A stretch of 64,000 bases of DNA, from contig JANFAH010000122.1 in assembly GCA_024663395.1 (NCBI GenBank), positions 1 to 64,000 on the forward strand, read 5' to 3'. The notes under the pieces are model-generated. The model had not been told where the DNA came from. It saw only the letters and a program-made list of their open reading frames with translations, and did no database searches. Source of the stretch: Pisolithus tinctorius. Lineage: Eukaryota > Basidiomycota > Agaricomycetes > Boletales > Pisolithaceae. The translations under genes and the position numbers were made by a program. Numbering within the stretch: the first letter of the stretch is position 1; each line of letters opens with the position of its first letter. Of this stretch, positions 1 to 10,044 are shown piece by piece.

Positions 1-423
1 GTGCTACATTCTTTGTAAGTAATAAGAAACATGCACATGAGTGCAAGACACTGAATACAATAAGCACAAGGGCATGCAAGTTAATTGTGCAAACAACAAG
101 TATGAAAGACTTACACTGTGTCTTTCTGCACTTGACAGTGAGGTCTGTCATCTCCACACCCTGTTTCTCGAGCCAAACCACCAAGTTATACCATCAGTTG
201 CCTGGTGCATTGTGCACATCTTCAAGACTGCTTCAAATCAGGCAGCAGCCTTCACAGCAATACCTGAGGCCTTTCTGTGTGAAAAGTTCCAGATGTTCTC
301 ATTGGCATGATGATGATGGCAGCTGGCATGTCTATACATATACTGAGGTTGGTCTGTTATCAATCCTGTCATCTCTCACTGCTTTGTCCTTTCAGTCAAT
401 CTTATGTCCTTCATCATAACTTC
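1..423. other. No gene recognised
   Basis: AT-rich, CpG-poor sequence upstream of the dehydrogenase remnant. Short open frames exist on both strands, but none resembles a protein family and none shows a convincing exon-intron structure. Confidence 0.4.
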
Positions 424-1586
424 ATGTCTGTATTCAACTCTTCTCATCTTCTCAGGAAATCTGTCTTGGTCACTGGGGCAAGCTCTGGTATCGCATGGTG
501 AGATCTGTTAATTAGGTGTGCCAGTCCGTCCTAGCTGATAAGTCGACATCGAAAGGCAACAGCAGTGCTATTTGCAAAAGTGCACCCAGGAATGACCCCA
601 AGGGTCACAGTTGTCTGGCACTGATGGATAGTTACTTACAGGGGTTCGAATGTGATTGTTACTGCTTGGCAGGTGGCTGCTACAGAAGGTAGTTGAGAGG
701 TGTGTTGCTGTACACAAGGAAGCAGGTGCTCAGTATGGCAGCAAATTTGTTACCATCCCCTTCGATGTCTCCAACAAGAACCAAATTGCTTCCTTTTCCG
801 ACAAAATCCCTGCAGAGCTCCGGCACATTGACATTCTTGGCGAGCCTTGACAACATCATAAACATAAATTTCGTAATGTCTCCATTTCAGATACCCCTTT
901 TGCCACAGTAAACAACACAGGATATGTCATAGGTGTTGACTGTGTAGGAGATATCTCACTGGAGAACATGGAAGGAATGTTCGCCACCAACATGTTTGGC
1001 CTGATTACTTTGACCCAGCTTTTCATCAAAGGTCACCATCTATGGTGATTAGAAAGCTTGCATTTGCTCATATCCCTCCAGATTTCTGAGAAAGGGGCAC
1101 CGGTCACATAATCAATATCGGTTCAATTGCAGGGAAGGAGCCCTATGCTGGTGGTAGCATTTACTGCACTACAAAGCATGCATTGCACGTGTTCACAGCA
1201 GCATTGGTGAGTGAAGTTGTCAATACCCCTATCAGGGTAACAGAGATCCAGCCAGGTATGCTGCAACCAATAGTGAATGGGTGATGGTCACACTACTGGA
1301 TTGACTTTATCACTCGATAGGTATGGTCAAGGCAGAATTCTCCATCATCAGGTGCAGGGGCAACAAAACAGCAGCAGATAAGGTGTATAATGGTCTACAA
1401 CCTTGTAGGTGACTCCTATGTGAAGGTTGCTGGTAACCTGCTAATACAGATACCAGTGGTTGCTGAGGATATCGCTGAAGAAATCGTCTGGGCAGCATCA
1501 CGTCCACCACACGTGAACATCGCAGAACTATTTGTTCTCCCATTAACCAGGCCTCTGCTACTATTACTTACCGGTCCAAAGCTTGA
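424..1586 (+). pseudogene. Short-chain dehydrogenase/reductase (SDR), frame-broken
   Basis: Classical NAD(P)-dependent SDR of about 270 residues, a cytosolic oxidoreductase with a Rossmann fold; the substrate cannot be read from the sequence. The ATG at 424 leads into TGASSGI (cofactor loop, about 470-495), then NVIVTA, the NNTG motif (about 910), INIGSIAG with the catalytic Ser, and YCTTK at 1162-1176 (catalytic Tyr and Lys), then IQPGM and a long VAEDIAEEIVWAASRPPH helix near the end. Introns fit at 498, about 841 (GC donor), about 1032 and about 1406. It is broken by a frame change after TAWQVAA (about 680-690), a TGA at 1087-1089 where CGA would be expected, and a one-base loss at about 1540; the terminal frame then runs to TGA at 1584-1586. 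Family membership is certain. Pseudogene status assumes the read is correct. Confidence 0.85.
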
Positions 1587-1728
1587 ATGGGCAAAGGCCC
1601 TATAGAGGCAGCTCTCCAAGATAAACCATGTCTATATTAACAACAGTAATGCCATCGAGGAGAGATTTGAGGGTAATAAAGATACAGCAATGCAACAATA
1701 ACAACATGCAGAACAAATGCGAGGTAAA

Positions 1729-4700
1729 TCAGCCATTTGGCTTCTTGTTCTTCGATCTAGTCGTCCTCATGGGGACAGGTTCCGCTTCGACGTCGTTGTC
1801 GTACATAAACTTTCTGATAATAACATGGTCTTGAACGAGTTGGAGAGGCGGACGGTTATCAATGTCCATAATGTTCCCCAGTGTATCTAGGCGAAGATTC
1901 CGCGATTGTAATTGTTTGAGACCAGCAGTCCTTCAGAAAAAAATGCATACCTTAGAAGACGGCGCTAAACAACCCTTTGCGTGGGGGTCATGCTGCTGAA
2001 ACCGTGGCATTGGATGAACGTCTTCAATATATACTGTGGTGGCCAGTCTGCGACACCACTTGACTTGTTTCGTCGGCCTTACTTGCTCGCCCTTATCTCC
2101 CTCCCCAAACCGTGGTCTCTTGATAGGTGACAATCTCTCGGGCGTCTCATAATCTTCCTCATCTCCTGGAGCTCTAAAGCGCCTAGTAGGCATCAAGTCC
2201 ACATTTTCGTCGTGCCCTTGACCGTCGAGCGTGTGGGTGGTGTGTTCATTCAGTCCCTCCGTGTCGTTACCTTCTTCACTCCTTCGCGCCCTCCTCTGAG
2301 CTCGTTCCTTCTCTGCCGGTCTTGTTCCTCTTTTTCTTTCTGGAGAATGGTCCGTATCTTGACCGCTGGACTCTATGGACGAAGGCCATCCTTCCTGATC
2401 ACTTCCGTTGCAAAAATGGCTACAGTTTGCTGATTCCTCGCTGTATTCGACGACGTGAGTGCTCTTAATGCTGTCGCACTCATACCCATAAAGCCACTTT
2501 CTTCTCCTCGGGTTGGCGGTCGGCGACCAGCCTGACTAGACCGGGAGGTGTTGCTGAATACGCCATCAACGTCCGAAGTAGCTTGGCGTGTGCGAGATGA
2601 TCTCTTCAAGTCTGACTTCCTCCTGCTTGGTTGCGAGTCGAGGTCATTTTCCTTGAGAGCAATGGCAGAAGCCTGAGGCAACAGAGGCTTTAGATTGCGG
2701 CCTCCTGGGTTTGTCAATGCTGTGACGGAAAGAGGCCGCGATTCCTGTGCTTCTGAAGGCAACCGAGGAGCGTTCGAATCAGGTAACGTTTTCTCTCCGC
2801 TTTCAACGCTCGCTTTCGTAGGTGGGTAGTGTGCTGCGAGCATACCATCGACAACTTTGCGAAACAAGATCGGTGTATTAGGTTTCTGGGGACTTGGTGC
2901 ATGTGCGCTAAGCACCGGGAATGAATTTGGAGGCTTCACAGCGTGCTTGCCACCGAACGTCCCGGGCGTTACCTGACGAACACTAGCTGAACGAAAGCTA
3001 GGTTCGGATGCCCCTGCTTCCAGAGCCCACTTTCTCTTTGAAGTTTTAGCCGCTGAGCTAACAGACGAAGAGAGCCCATTGACATTCTGATTGGTTAGGT
3101 CATGAACATTGTCGTGTCCATCTTCACCGCAGGGGCGCGTGAGAGGAATCGGCTTCTGGGTAAACAAGCTTAGTGGCTCACAGTAGGGTCTCCGTTTGGG
3201 AATACTCACAGAATTTAGTTCTAATTTAGAGATAGAATTGGTGTTTGCGCGGTTAGCACTCGTCTGCGGTCGAGCATAAGGTTTGGCATTCATCCTGGGA
3301 ATACGGCTGCCCACAGAACGTTGTCTGAGGTGAGATTTATCAGGACTAACAGGGAGAATCCTCCTAGTGGCGTCTGGCACGGTGGTTTCCTCTGTCTCAT
3401 TCTCCTCTGGAATGGGATATGTCGAACCAGCTTCCGCCTTCTCCACCGGTACAAGGGGGAAGGGTAATGTGGGGGTAGCTCTTGGTGTTGTCAAGTGCGG
3501 AAACATCGGTTCTTTATCTTTTCCATCTCCACGAGTTCTCGTTGACGCTGGGGAAGGTTCAACGGAGCGGCTTCGAACAGACGAATGAATGGACGGTTGT
3601 GGCTCTACAGACGCACTACGCGTCCGTAGAATTGTGGGCATAGGCGGCAGAATTATCCTAGTGGTCGGGCGACTTGGAGACTCTGGACACCCTGCGACAA
3701 GCACTCGTTTTGCGGGACTGTGTGACGGGTTATCGGGACGTGAGAAGACTAGGCCACTTGTATTGGAGAAGCGTCGCGATTGACTCTCCAGCAGAGCACG
3801 GCGAGCTGTCTTCTGTAATGAAGGAGTGGCATCGACAAGCGCATCGTGTAGTGGCACCCTCCTTGCAGGAGTCCGGTGGACACTATCATGAAAGTGTCCA
3901 GCTTTGAGAGAAGTGTCGTGAGCAACAGTCGACCGCGCAGGAACAGGAGATGTAGTGAGGGTTGGCTGGAGCGTGGATGGGTTAGAAGATATTGGTTCCT
4001 GGTCCTGCTCGGGTACCGGTGGACTTGTCGTTCCCGGGAGGATGGTAGAAGTTGTGTTAGTAGACCCTCGGACTGGGGAGACAGGATCCTAATCTATCTT
4101 GGCACAACTTGTCATGGTCCCTGGCCACGACGAGCTTCCGCTTGCCCCTGCTCCTGGCGTTTGTTGCAACTACTTCGCCCTCGTCGGCAGAGCCTTCACG
4201 CAATGAGTCCAAGGCTTCCAATGTTCCAGCATCACCTGCAACCGGTAATGATGGCGGTCCGAAATTCGAAGACTGTGGAGGGCAAGCTCTAACCGTACCA
4301 TCCTCAGAGTCCTTCTGCTGTCCAGATACCCCAGGAAACTCTTCTGTGATATATGATACTTCTCGTGCCGAAGACCGTGGCAGTGAAGAACCCTGTGTGC
4401 CACATTCAGCTTGCGCAGTTCGTATATGTATAGTGCTTGCTGAGTGCGGCTTAGTTACGCCATCAGCACATTCTGACCAAGACGTAAGTTCAGGTGAGAC
4501 AAACAGAAAACCGAGAATGGCGGTTGGGCTGTTGCAATCGAGACAGAGGGAACATACACACCTAACACAATATTCTGTAGAGTAGATTCGGAACAAGATT
4601 TAAATGAAGTTAGGTCCGGTTGCAGAGCAGCGGAGACACCAGGGGCTGGTATTGTCGTGCTTTCAAGAGTATGCTCTCCGTTGAGCAGTACTTTGTGCAA

Positions 4701-4760
4701 TGAAGCTTGTTCTCTGGAGAGAGTATAGGGCCTTAGAACGGAAGTGGATTCTCACGACTC
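1729..4760 (-). CDS. Long disordered Ser/Pro/Arg-rich protein, function unknown
   Basis: A multi-exon minus-strand gene of roughly 900 residues, assembled from frames at about 4760-4562, 4472-4120, 4080-2470, 2460-1952 and 1890-1729. No folded domain is recognisable: it is rich in Ser, Pro, Arg and Thr with many SP/TP sites (RSRSVEPSP, SASVEPQP). One plausible intron (4561-4473, GTGTGT...GGTCAG) joins QNIVL to ECADGV. A possible 43-nt intron lies near 4100, and a donor GTATGC follows SSK near 1951. Near 2400-2470 the frame changes and I could not find a splice that fits, so an indel is possible. A GSRIPRM segment (3311-3291) matches the SxIP microtubule end-binding motif. It is tail-to-tail with the SDR, and its 5' end abuts the Crinkler-type gene. 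No in-frame ATG was found for the first exon, so the start is unknown. Confidence 0.6.
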
Positions 4761-4806
4761 GGAGCGGACGCGTTCGGACTACGCACGACTTGCCAAATCT
4801 AACACC

Positions 4807-7473
4807 ATGTCCGACGATTTAACCCTCTCCTTCTGGGTGCGAGGTACCTCCGGTGATAGCAGTTCCCACATCACGATTTCGCCGGCAGAAAAGGTCAATA
4901 CCCTCAAACAACTTATCAAAGAAAATGAAGAACTCGATGTTCCGCTCTCACAACTCCGGCTGTTCAAACTCAAGGATCCCTTGCGAGAGGAGAATCTTGG
5001 CGGTGTCGTCCTCTCCAAGGATGGAGAACTCTTGAGGAACCAGGATAAGTTATCAGAGGTGTTCCCGGCACCACCACCCAAGCGCCACCTCCATATCATA
5101 GTAGGTATGTCGCCGCTGCGATCCAAGCTTTCCTGGCCGCTCATACCTGCTTTGCAGATGCACCATACCCAGAGATCTACTACTGGTTTCGAGGCGCAGA
5201 TCCATCGGAGAAACGAATCGTTCGGATCCAATCGCATGAAGACGTCACGACGCTCAAACAGCAAATCCAAAAAAGTCATAATAATTTCAGTTATTTGCCC
5301 CATTCTTCCATCAAGCTGTTCAGGATCTCGGAGGGTCATCTCCTGGAGAGTCTCAACATGAACGATGACGGTACGCTTCTCAACGGGAGGCACAAGATAT
5401 CCGCATGTTTCGAGGGTACTCCAGTTCTCGAGACTTTCTGTGTTGTCGTCCAGTTTCCTTCCCCGATTGTAAGTGGCTCTACGGCCTTCTTGAGCTATAC
5501 TAACCCCTATAGTTGTACCCACAATTACACCCCTTGTCGTCGCCCCCAAAATGACCCTTAACTGCTGGGAGTGGGGTGACGATACTCTCGACATTTTCCC
5601 CATCGAGATTTCAAGCACGCTGACTGTTGGAGGCCTCAAACGCGCTATAAAGAAACGAGAAGTCAGTGGCATTAAGCGACGTGAATGAGCATTTTATGGT
5701 TCTTTACAAGGTTTCCCTGCCATGCAACGAGGACCTTCGGCGGAGCCTTGAAGACTTGAAGCTAAGTCATGGTCAGGCTCTCGAGCCATGGAGACTCCTG
5801 TCTGATAGCTTCTCTGACGTTCCTCTTGAGAAGCATCTTCATATAGTCTTCGAAGCACCTCGTTCTTGTGAGCCCGGCCATCTTCGTCTTGGCTTCTGGT
5901 ATCGCTGACGATGTTTTGCGTTAGCACGATCGCGTGCGCCTCCACCATCGTCGCTTCCTTTGCATCCGCAACACCGCGTGTCGGAACAGCGAGGTGCTTT
6001 CCTTGCCCAAGTTAAGCCAAATGCCCCGTCTTCCATTGCGCAACCGTCCGAATTTTACAAGTTTCAAGCGATCGATGCTCAGACTATTTACTGCAACCGC
6101 CCTGCCGATGCTGTGGCCATCGTCCCTCCGACGTTACTTCACCGCGCATTTGGTGACTTCCTTCATGCATGTAACGTGGTTGAACCGACTTATGAAGATA
6201 ACTCTTTCGTGATGAAGCTGCACACTATGATGTCAAACCATTATGATGATGAACGGGAGCGGGCTGTTCAACTCCGTGAGCTGTTTAAAGGGTGGGGTCT
6301 GACTTCGTGCCATCCGCGACACATCACGGCTACATGACAGACGGGGATATGCGCGAAGGAGACTATCGCTATGCCATCGCTGACATCAAAAATGAAGTGG
6401 GTAGCACGCAAGCTGATCCCTATAACCGAGCGACTCTCTATTACATGGAGTTTTCGAGACAGTACGCGGAAACGATGGCGTGGTCACCTTTACCTTGCTT
6501 CATCATTCTTCTTTTCGGTCTGTTCAATTTGTTCTTGCTGCTCGCTATGCACCATGAATAACCGTATTTTCAATCAGGACCATTGATTATGTTTGCAGGA
6601 GCAGCGTGGAACGTTCGCCCTGTTATCCAACCTCTCTCGTTCGTTCTCCCACTCCACTACCATCCAACCGATACCTATATGCAGACAACAGTGGCTCGTC
6701 ACCTTAAAGCGTTTAAGACAGCTGTTCTCACGCTTAAAGGGTATTATCGAAGTCTATCACTGAATAATGTCCCATCCAACTCTCACCATTCGCAACTGTT
6801 CCCATATCCCACCTCCTTCAAGTCTCTTGGGAGTAACGCAACGGAAGAATTTGAATACATATCGCAGTACCCAGACAAGCTTATCTTTTTTGGTACTCTC
6901 GCTGGCGAGCCCCTTTGTATCAAATTTGTGCGTCATTATTCGATGGAGGTTCACCTGTTCTCCGCATCACGAGGACGGGCACCAGCGCTCCGCGGCTTCG
7001 ACGTGCTACATGGGGGATGGTACATGGTAGTGATGGATTCACTGGACGGTTACAAGCAACTCTGTGATGTTGACCCGCCTCCTTTGGTTTTCGAACGGAT
7101 CAGAACCCACCTTGATGACTTACATTACCATGGCTATGTTCATGGTGACGTTCGTAGCATGAGCATTATGGTGTCGGGATCTGACATGACTGAGTTCATG
7201 TTCGTTGACTTCGACTGGGCAGGAAAGATTGGAGAAGTACGGTATCCCCTGAATGTGAACAGAGAAATCTGGCGGCCCCCCGGGGTATCCGACGGGGCTC
7301 TCATCAAAGCTCAGCATGATATGGACATGCTGGAACTCATAATCTCGAGTTTTGACAAGGGGGACAAGCGTCGTGAGGATGATCAGGTACAGCGCGAGAA
7401 TATGGACGAGCGAGAGAGCAAGCGTCCGCGGCTGATTAAATCCGTAGTACTTCCGACGACGGGGCCTAACTAG
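4807..7473 (+). CDS. Crinkler-type protein: three ubiquitin-like N-terminal repeats plus kinase-like domain, frame-broken
   Basis: Exons 4807-5104, 5158-5468, 5513-5867, 5925-6517 and 6578-7473, with introns of 44-60 bp (a GTATGT donor at 5105 for example). The first unit has the hallmarks of the Crinkler N-terminal domain (LRLFKLKDPL, then LRNQDKLSEVFP and HLHIIV). A second unit (PEIYYWFRGADP) and a third (TLNCWEWGDDTLDIFP ... HLHIVFEAP) repeat the fold. The last exon is a kinase-like domain: IKFVRHYS (likely ATP-binding Lys), VHGDVRSMSIMV (catalytic Asp at 7147-7149; the usual Asn is Ser) and FVDFDWAG (metal-binding Asp at 7207-7209). Single-base breaks lie before 5552 (the spliced frame meets TGA at 5552-5554), near 5664, which compensates, and near 6304. 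These sit in short runs of one base, so assembly error is possible. The first ATG is at 4807. Crinkler-like proteins can act as effectors or in self/non-self responses; its role here is unknown. Confidence 0.75.
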
Positions 7474-8147
7474 GCTTGTTCGCACTATTTTACCAATGCC
7501 AGCAATAAATACTGCCCTAAATATTTGCTAGTACTTGTACAGTTGCAGACACACAACAAACTTGATAAATTTAGTGGATGATGTTGGAGTCAACAGTCAT
7601 GTGCCCGACACACTTGCATTTATAGAGTTGTTTACTTTAGTTTACACCTCAGTTATTGTGTCTACAATGCTGAGGTGAGTATGGTAACCCCCAGAGGATG
7701 CATACACTCACTTACATCATGTAGCATGTCCAATAAGTCTTACAACAAGTTATGAGCCCTTCTCAAACCAACTAAGTCACACACATGCATGGAAACACAC
7801 TCCTGACTCTAGTTTGCCTGTCCTATGGCACATATACTTACTTTTAATGTGTTTTATTGCTATGCTTTGGATGTTGCTCAGGTTGTGCAGGTGTAGGATA
7901 AAGGCAGTGTAGCTATGGGAGTAGGTACAGGGGGAAGATGTAAAGGTAAAGCTAATATGATGTGTGGTACAGGAGAGTATAGTGACTGGGAGAAGCATGA
8001 AGCACTTTCTGGCCCCAAGTGGCAGTGGTGACCTGTTGGTGGGCATGAGCTGTGAATCCCCAGGTTGTAGGAGCAGGAGGACCAACAATGCATGCAGTAA
8101 GCATTGTTACCCATGACTTAGGCAGAGGGATGCTGCTTACCAGGTTG
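7474..8147. other. Intergenic, no gene recognised; edge of the transposon cluster
   Basis: After the kinase stop codon the CpG content drops sharply. The stretch has only short frames without family resemblance. It may hold the 3' end of the DIRS-like element whose recombinase ends at 8148, but I could not identify terminal repeats. Confidence 0.4.
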
Positions 8148-9145
8148 TTATTGTACTGGAGGTAATGTGTAGTGGAGGAAATTGTTGTGCAATTTGGGTT
8201 TGGATTGTAGGTAGGGAGCTAGGATTTGAGCATGTTGATGAAGGTATATGAGGAAAGTGTTGCTTGCCCAGTGGCCCTTTACCTTGATGATGTCAAATGG
8301 CATGTTCCTGAGATATTCTAGGGTTGATCCTACTGTATGTGTATCCCATGCCCTTTGAGGGGAGGCAATCCTGCTTTCTTGAGAGCTGATTTGAGTGTTT
8401 TCAGGAAGGTGTGTCTGGTTAGGGGGTGATGACTGTTCTTGGTGTGATAGGCAAAGAGGTGTCCTGACTGGGGAGGATCATTGAGTTTAAGGTGCCTTTC
8501 TAGGGCTCTCTGGGGGTTGGTGGGACCATCTTGCTTGGCCCAGCTGACATCTTCTGCAAAAGGTGCAGTTTTGGTGCAGGGAATATGAAAATTGGTTACC
8601 TCTAAGCCTTGTTGATTGCATTGAATGCTGAAGTTCTGACAAGTGATGTGCAGTGATGGGTTGAACACTTTAAGGTTGGCTATGGTGAACTCTCCAGTGC
8701 ATGTGGTGGTGAAGAAGATGGTCATCAAGCATGTGAAGACAGCTGCATTGAGGGGAATGTTGAGGTCTCAATTGGCATGGATTTTTTGAATGACCTTGAC
8801 CATGTATGGTTTGCATGGGGGACATTTGGATGTGGGGGGGGATAGGGATTTGGATGCCTTGAGCAAGGCATTGGTTTCGATTTCATTGAGGGCCCAAGGT
8901 ATGCTGTGGATGATGTGCCAGGCATGCTTGCCATTGAGATAGTTGACTATGGCTGTGTTTGTGTACAGGCCAGCCATGGTCAAGATGAAAAATGAGATGA
9001 GGTCTGAGGAGGCTGGAGCACACTGGTCTTCTGGGATGCCCTTGGCATTGCAGAAAGTGTGAAAGGCAAGAAGGCCCAAGCTGTATGTTTCTCTAGTGGA
9101 GTCAGACCAGGCATGCATAATAACATCATAGACACTGTAGGTCAA
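8148..9145 (-). pseudogene. DIRS-type tyrosine recombinase, decayed
   Basis: About 330 residues of a tyrosine recombinase (phage-integrase fold) that would integrate the circular DIRS cDNA. The N-terminal core-binding part reads STRETYSLGLLAFHTFCNAK and SSDLISFFILTMAG. The C-terminal catalytic part reads LTRHTFLKTLKSALKKAG, GHGIHI, then after a frame break GSTLEYLRNMPFDIIKVKG and ASNTFLIYLHQHAQ with the presumed nucleophilic Tyr. In related fungal proteins the GHGIR and KGRW motifs carry Arg; here both positions are His, as expected from CGC to CAC decay. A TAG near 8335 and TGA changes interrupt it, so it cannot be functional. It is the 3' gene of the DIRS-like element. Confidence 0.75.
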
Positions 9146-9549
9146 GAATTTAGCAAAGCAGTGGACTCCTAGGGGTAGATAGAATTGGGTCTAGTTTGAC
9201 CCAGAGGGGTTCTGAGCTTGGATCAGTGAAAAGAGACAAAGGAATGGATTTAAGCTGGGAAGAATGAATGGAGCAGTGAAATGAGTGAGTAATGGTGTCT
9301 GGAGGTCATCTGGGAGTGCCTCAATGAGGGCTTGTCACAGTCTTTTGTTTGCAGTCTTTTAATGTCACTGTCTCACAGTCTCATTCCTCCTTTTTTTTGT
9401 GTACTGTAGGCATACACTAGTGCGCAAAAATTGCTGACTAAGCTACCAAAAATGCGCCACACAGGTAGGCTAAGTATCACTAATGTAAATCAAAGCAAAA
9501 ATACAGTAGAAAAGATAAAATAATTAAATCCCCTTAGTAGGGAGTACTT
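9146..9549 (-). repeat. Repeat family R, copy 1 (interrupted by element A)
   Basis: Read on the minus strand from 18276 through the element A insertion site to about 9150, this stretch starts TGTAGGGAAT. It resembles 43262-43545 on the plus strand over roughly 250 bp (CCCTACTA-GGGGA, a TTTAATT run, GCTTAGTCAG, CTCCAGACA, CCCCTCTGG). It may be a solo LTR or other terminal repeat. It holds no protein-coding region, and its end next to the recombinase is not clear. Confidence 0.4.
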
Positions 9550-9554
9550 ATTCC

Positions 9555-10007
9555 TGTTATGCTCGACTGAAGTCAAGACGTAGGGAGAGCTTGAATCGCA
9601 GACTAAGGTTTCTACTGAGCAAATGGCTGCAGCAACCTCTGTAAATGACAGAGGATTTGGGGCAACGCCGATAAGAGTGGTCCTGGTAAGGGACACTGAG
9701 GGCGAAGTTCTGAGAACGCTGTGCATGATTGAGCAGCTCAAGTCTGGGTTTCCAGGACTTGAGCCAGCAGTCTAAATACTACACAGAAATGGACCATGAG
9801 GTGTCCACATGTAACGAGGCAACTACGCCATTGGTTGAACAATGACGACACATGTCCTAAGCATGTAACGAGCCAGTAATGCTAGTGGTGGGAACAGAGA
9901 GCCGTCGGATCAGAGAGAAGACAGCTTTAAAAGGAAACTAAGTCCAATGGATCACAAACGAGGTAAACATACAACAGAAAAGGAAAAGTTAGGGGTGAAA
10001 CGTAACA
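9555..10007 (-). repeat. 3' LTR of gypsy element A
   Basis: 453 bp, the same length as 17814-18266. All differences I saw between the two LTRs (about fifteen) are transitions at CG/CA/TG positions, for example GACG versus GACA and AACG versus AATG. A short purine run on the coding strand lies directly inside it. Confidence 0.93.
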
Positions 10008-10025
10008 TTACCCCCTTTCTAAGTG
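10008..10025 (-). promoter_or_regulatory. Polypurine tract of element A
   Basis: On the coding (minus) strand the bases next to the 3' LTR read CACTTAGAAAGGGGGTAA. This is the expected plus-strand primer for reverse transcription. Element B keeps the same feature at 20690-20705. Confidence 0.6.
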
Positions 10026-10044
10026 TTGAAGTCCCTGACTTCAA

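Noticed and set aside
4779..5672. 297-residue minus-strand frame opposite the Crinkler-type gene
   Set aside because: The plus strand shows family motifs, splice sites and an ATG; the minus frame is its antisense shadow.
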